From Chromatiales bacterium (GTDB lineage Bacteria > Pseudomonadota > Gammaproteobacteria > Chromatiales > Chromatiaceae): 8,683 bases of DNA. Shown here one piece after another: positions 5,652 to 8,683 of this stretch (positions within the stretch are counted from its first letter, which is position 1; every line of letters begins with the position of its first letter). The notes under the pieces were generated by a model, which made no database searches, had not been told where the DNA came from, and was given only the letters and a program-made list of their open reading frames with translations. The stretch is taken from positions 1 to 8,683 of the forward strand of contig JAHEIA010000101.1 in NCBI GenBank assembly GCA_024639625.1, read 5' to 3'. The position numbers and the translations under genes were made by a program.

Positions 5652-6274
5652 CTACCACCCAGAATACCGCGATACAGAAAAGGCTGACCAGTTGCCACAG
5701 TTGTCACCAGCTGGTCCGGCTCCCTGCGGCCCACGAAAGGGTCCGCATCTCTTGTCCTCGTTGTGCTTCGGTGTTGTATCCGCGCAAGCGCAATAGCATC
5801 GCCAGGACTTGGGCACTGGTGATTGCCGCCTGTGTATTCTATGTCCCGGCTAACCTGTTGCCGATCATGGAGGTGACTTCGCTGGGCGCCGTGCAGGCGG
5901 ACACCATCATGAGCGGCGTGATCTATTTTGTTCAGTCGGGGGAATGGCCGATTGCCGTGGTAATATTCACCGCCAGTATCTTCATCCCGATCCTCAAGCT
6001 CTTGGTATTGATTCTGCTCCTGGCGTCGGTTCAGATGCGATCGCGCTGGAGACCGCGGGACCGTACGCGGCTGTATCGGATCACCGAGACCATGGGCCGT
6101 TGGTCGATGGTGGATATCTATGTGGTGACCATCATGGTGGCTCTGGTGCATCTTGGGGCCTTGGCCAACGTCGCAGCAGGACCGGGCGCCCTGTATTTCG
6201 CAGCGGTAGTGGTCATCACCATGTTTGCAGCCATGACCTTCGATCCACGCCTGATATGGGATGCCCTGGAGTAG
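5648..6274 (+). CDS. pqiA: Paraquat-inducible protein A, second single-module copy
   Basis: The second PqiA module, 208 residues, in the inner membrane. Cysteine pairs C16-x2-C19 and C36-x2-C39 form the metal-ribbon motif, followed by YPRKRNSIARTWAL and about four membrane segments. Family motifs LPIMEVTSLG, SGEWPIAVVIF and MGRWSMVDIYVV are clear, and the last fits this module better than the first gene. The GTG start at 5648 overlaps the previous stop by four bases and is served by GGAGG at 5636-5640, seven bases upstream, so the two modules are probably translated in step and may act as a heterodimer equivalent to a full-length PqiA. The frame stays open upstream to 5318 inside the first gene, but that extension reads as a shadow. 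Confidence 0.93.
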   Translation: MTTTQNTAIQKRLTSCHSCHQLVRLPAAHERVRISCPRCASVLYPRKRNSIARTWALVIAACVFYVPANLLPIMEVTSLGAVQADTIMSGVIYFVQSGEWPIAVVIFTASIFIPILKLLVLILLLASVQMRSRWRPRDRTRLYRITETMGRWSMVDIYVVTIMVALVHLGALANVAAGPGALYFAAVVVITMFAAMTFDPRLIWDALE

Positions 6275-6281
6275 AGAATCC

Positions 6282-7955
6282 ATGCCCGCGGAGCCGAATC
6301 AATTCTCAGACGGTGTCCCTGTCGCCGAAGCGGTGGTAGAGACCCGGCGCCCCTTCTCGGTCGTCTGGATCATCCCCTTGATCGCCCTGCTGATCGGCGG
6401 ATGGCTGGTCTACCGGGCGCTCTCGGAAATCGGCCCCACCATTAGCATCGTCTTCGAGTCCGCCGAAGGGATCGTCGCGGGCAAGACCAAGATCAAGTAC
6501 AAGGAAGTGGAGGCTGGGGTGGTGAACAAGGTCGAGCTAAGCAAGGATCTCAGCAAGGTCGTGGTCACGGCCACCATGGCAAATGAACTGGAAGATCATC
6601 TCACGGAAAACACCCGCTTCTGGGTGGAGAAGGCCCGATTATCCGCGGGGCGCATAGAAGCCCTCGGCACGCTGCTCTCCGGAGTCTATATCGCGATGGA
6701 TCCAGGCGGCCCGGGGCGGGATAGAGACCGATTCGAAGCGCTCGAGAGCCCGCCGACCGTCGCCGCAGAGACCCCCGGCAGGCGCTTCCTGCTCAAGGCC
6801 GAAACATTGGGTTCGCTGGATGCCGGCACGCCGGTCTATTTCCGGCAGATTCAGGTCGGGAAGGTCATTCACTACACGTTGGGCGACGACGGGGGTGCGG
6901 TGCGTATCGAGATTTTCATTGATGCCCCCTATGATCGGCTGGTGCGCGAGAATACTCGCTTCTGGAATGCGAGCGGTGTGTCGGCGAACTTGACGACCGA
7001 AGGCTTCGAGTTGAAGACCGAATCTCTTACCGCCCTGTTGATCGGCGGTGTCGCGTTCTCAGCGCCGGACACTTTGGAGCCCCAGAGGACCGTGGGAGAA
7101 GACCACGTCTTCCAGTTGTACGCCAGCAAGCGGACGGCGAACGAGCCGGTGTATACCCGCACGGAGCGTTTTCTGCTCTATTTCGACGATTCGGTGCGTG
7201 GCCTGAATATCGGTTCGCCGGTAGAGTTTCGCGGCATCAAGATCGGTCAGGTGCTCGATCTGAAACTCGAGGGCACGACCCAGGAGATGAAGTTCCGCAT
7301 CCCGGTGCTGGTGGAGATCGAACCCGATCGCATCCATTTCACCGGACCACGTCTGGACAGCCAGCAAGAGCGCGCGCGCGCCTTAGCGATCCTGGTGGAA
7401 AACGGATTTCGGGCGCAGCTCAAGACGGGCAATCTGTTGACCGGCCAACTGTATGTGGACTTCGAGTTCTTTCCGGATGCAGCGCCGGCAACGCTGGAGG
7501 AGCAGGATGGATACTGGGTGGTCCCCACGGCGCCGACGTCGCTGACCTCGCTGCTCTCCAATGCCGTACAGTTGTTGGACAAGCTGCAGAAGCTTCCTAT
7601 CGAAGAGATCGGCGTCAATTTGAACGAGGCCATTGGCGGGGCGAGCCGCTTAACCAACTCTCCCCAGTTGCGGGAGTCGATCCTGGCGTTGGACCGGACC
7701 TTGGAGGCCTTGGAACGCTTCGCTACTAAGTTGGATAATCAACTGGCGCCGGCTCTGCAGGCCACTCTGGATGAGGCAAGGACCGGTATCCGGGAGTTTA
7801 ACAAGAACATCATACAGGAGGAGGCGCCGGTGTATCAGGAGCTGACCCGAGCGCTGCAGGAAATGGCGCATGCCGCGCGTTCGATTCGCCTGATGGCGGA
7901 CTATTTGGAACGCCATCCGGAGGCCCTTTTGAAAGGTAAATCGGGGACACAATGA
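6282..7955 (+). CDS. pqiB: PqiB, MCE-domain lipid-transport protein
   Basis: A 557-residue inner-membrane-anchored periplasmic protein (E. coli PqiB is 546). After a short cytoplasmic N-terminus, residues ~26-45 form the single membrane anchor (VVWIIPLIALLIGGWLVY). Three MCE/MlaD domains follow at about 50-141, 166-258 and 294-397, each with the recurring GxxVxFRxIxVGxV-type turn (TPVYFRQIQVGKV at 183-195, SPVEFRGIKIGQV at 312-324). A long C-terminal helical region (~420-550) matches the needle-forming part. Three MCE domains distinguish it from the seven-domain LetB/YebT. In E. coli PqiB hexamers form a tube with a central channel that reaches toward the outer membrane. The ATG at 6282 lies 7 bases past the pqiA stop, with GGAG at 6268-6271; an ATG at 6261 inside pqiA is less likely. 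The stop overlaps the pqiC start (ATGA). Confidence 0.96.
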   Translation: MPAEPNQFSDGVPVAEAVVETRRPFSVVWIIPLIALLIGGWLVYRALSEIGPTISIVFESAEGIVAGKTKIKYKEVEAGVVNKVELSKDLSKVVVTATMANELEDHLTENTRFWVEKARLSAGRIEALGTLLSGVYIAMDPGGPGRDRDRFEALESPPTVAAETPGRRFLLKAETLGSLDAGTPVYFRQIQVGKVIHYTLGDDGGAVRIEIFIDAPYDRLVRENTRFWNASGVSANLTTEGFELKTESLTALLIGGVAFSAPDTLEPQRTVGEDHVFQLYASKRTANEPVYTRTERFLLYFDDSVRGLNIGSPVEFRGIKIGQVLDLKLEGTTQEMKFRIPVLVEIEPDRIHFTGPRLDSQQERARALAILVENGFRAQLKTGNLLTGQLYVDFEFFPDAAPATLEEQDGYWVVPTAPTSLTSLLSNAVQLLDKLQKLPIEEIGVNLNEAIGGASRLTNSPQLRESILALDRTLEALERFATKLDNQLAPALQATLDEARTGIREFNKNIIQEEAPVYQELTRALQEMAHAARSIRLMADYLERHPEALLKGKSGTQ

Positions 7956-8578
7956 ACAGATTGCGGATCGGAATTACCCTCGTGCTGGCCGGGATCCATG
8001 GGCTGCTCAGCGGCTGCGCCGGGACGAGCCCGCCTTCCGAGTTCTACCTGCTCACACCGATGAGCCCTGCCGGTGAGTTCGTTGAGGCTGCGGATCCCGG
8101 TGACCCGCTATCCTTGGGTGTCGGCCCTTTGAAGCTACCCGAGTATCTGGACCGACCCCATATTGTGACCCGCTCCACGCCCAATCGGCTGGCGCTGGAC
8201 GAGTTTCACCGCTGGGGCGGATCCCTGAGAGACAACATGCTGCGTGTCCTGGCGCAGAACCTTGCCCAACTCCTGCACACGGACGACGTTGCGATCTACC
8301 CCTGGGACGACCCGGTTGCCCCGGACTACCGGGTGCGCATTTCCGTGCTGCGTTTTGACGGCAGCCTGGGTGGGCAGGTGGAACTGGACTGCCGCTGGAT
8401 CGTCGTCGGGCCGCAGCGCGGAGAACTCCTGAGTACCCGTCGCTCGCTCCTCCGCGAGCCCGTGCGCGGCGCCGACCACGCGTCTCTGGTGGAGGCGCAG
8501 AGTAGGGCACTCGCCGCCTTGAGCCGGGATATCGCCGACCAGATCCGCAGCATCCAGGGGCGCCGGGCCAAGCGCTGA
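7952..8578 (+). CDS. pqiC: PqiC, outer-membrane lipoprotein of the Pqi system
   Basis: A 208-residue lipoprotein of the PqiC/YmbA (DUF330, ABC transport auxiliary) family; E. coli PqiC is 187. The signal peptide ends in the lipobox LLSGC with C22 as the acylated residue; position +2 is alanine, not aspartate, so sorting to the outer membrane is expected. Family landmarks are EFYLLTP (30-36), the GVGPLKLPEYLDRP segment (56-69) and DEFHRWGGSLRDNMLRVLAQ (83-102). In E. coli PqiC forms a ring at the outer membrane that docks the PqiB needle. The ATG overlaps the pqiB stop by four bases, with GGGGA about 4 bases upstream, so translation is coupled. It is the last gene of the operon visible here. 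Confidence 0.93.
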   Translation: MNRLRIGITLVLAGIHGLLSGCAGTSPPSEFYLLTPMSPAGEFVEAADPGDPLSLGVGPLKLPEYLDRPHIVTRSTPNRLALDEFHRWGGSLRDNMLRVLAQNLAQLLHTDDVAIYPWDDPVAPDYRVRISVLRFDGSLGGQVELDCRWIVVGPQRGELLSTRRSLLREPVRGADHASLVEAQSRALAALSRDIADQIRSIQGRRAKR

Positions 8579-8632
8579 GTGTGCCGCGCCGCCGTCGGGC
8601 CTGCTGCGTATCGACCGCCGGGGCTAGGGCGC

Positions 8633-8648
8633 GGTCTTAGTCAAGACC
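8633..8648 (+). terminator. Possible terminator hairpin after pqiC
   Basis: A 6-base perfect stem GGTCTT/AAGACC with a 4-base loop AGTC lies 55 bases past the pqiC stop. No U-run follows (next bases are ATAACGCC), so termination is doubtful, and this is the only structure I see between pqiC and the window end. Confidence 0.25.
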
Positions 8649-8683
8649 ATAACGCCTTCCCTTCCGGCGCAGGGTCCGCTCTC

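Noticed and set aside
5387..6283. Minus-strand 298-codon open frame
   Set aside because: Antisense to both pqiA genes, His/Arg/Gln-rich, no motif.

Overview
The window looks like ordinary chromosomal sequence from a GC-rich gammaproteobacterium. The reasons are the Gram-negative envelope system PqiABC with an outer-membrane lipoprotein, the gammaproteobacterial style of the gene order, and a Mrp-type cation/proton antiporter gene of the kind common in halophilic, alkaliphilic or sulfur-oxidising lineages. I cannot place it to genus. I see no mobile element, CRISPR array, tRNA or rRNA.

Layout. Bases 1-2219 (minus) hold the first 739 codons of mrpA, the large membrane subunit of a multisubunit Na+(K+)/H+ antiporter; its 3' end lies off the left edge. 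Bases 2220-2488 are intergenic, with leader-type inverted repeats near mrpA and a strong hairpin terminator near the next gene. Bases 2489-3010 (minus) encode a small exported, cysteine-containing protein resembling SCP2-type lipid carriers. Bases 3011-3506 are gene-free and carry a second terminator with nearly the same stem as the first. Bases 3507-4709 (minus) encode a 400-residue RNA-binding protein with four S1 repeats.

A 345-base divergent intergenic region (4710-5054) contains several inverted repeats. To its right, bases 5055-8578 (plus) form a tight four-gene operon: two separate single-module PqiA proteins, the three-MCE-domain PqiB, and the lipoprotein PqiC. The cistrons are joined by a GTGA overlap, a 7-base gap and an ATGA overlap.

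Together the pqi genes should make an envelope-spanning lipid-transport machine: PqiA proteins in the inner membrane, a PqiB tube across the periplasm and PqiC at the outer membrane. The exported SCP2-like protein may share the lipid theme, but only by inference. The genes themselves are recognisable families. The less explained material is in the intergenic regions: overlapping, mutually exclusive hairpins, twin dyads sharing a 9-base core, and a terminator on the minus strand with no close upstream gene. I found no clearly new system.
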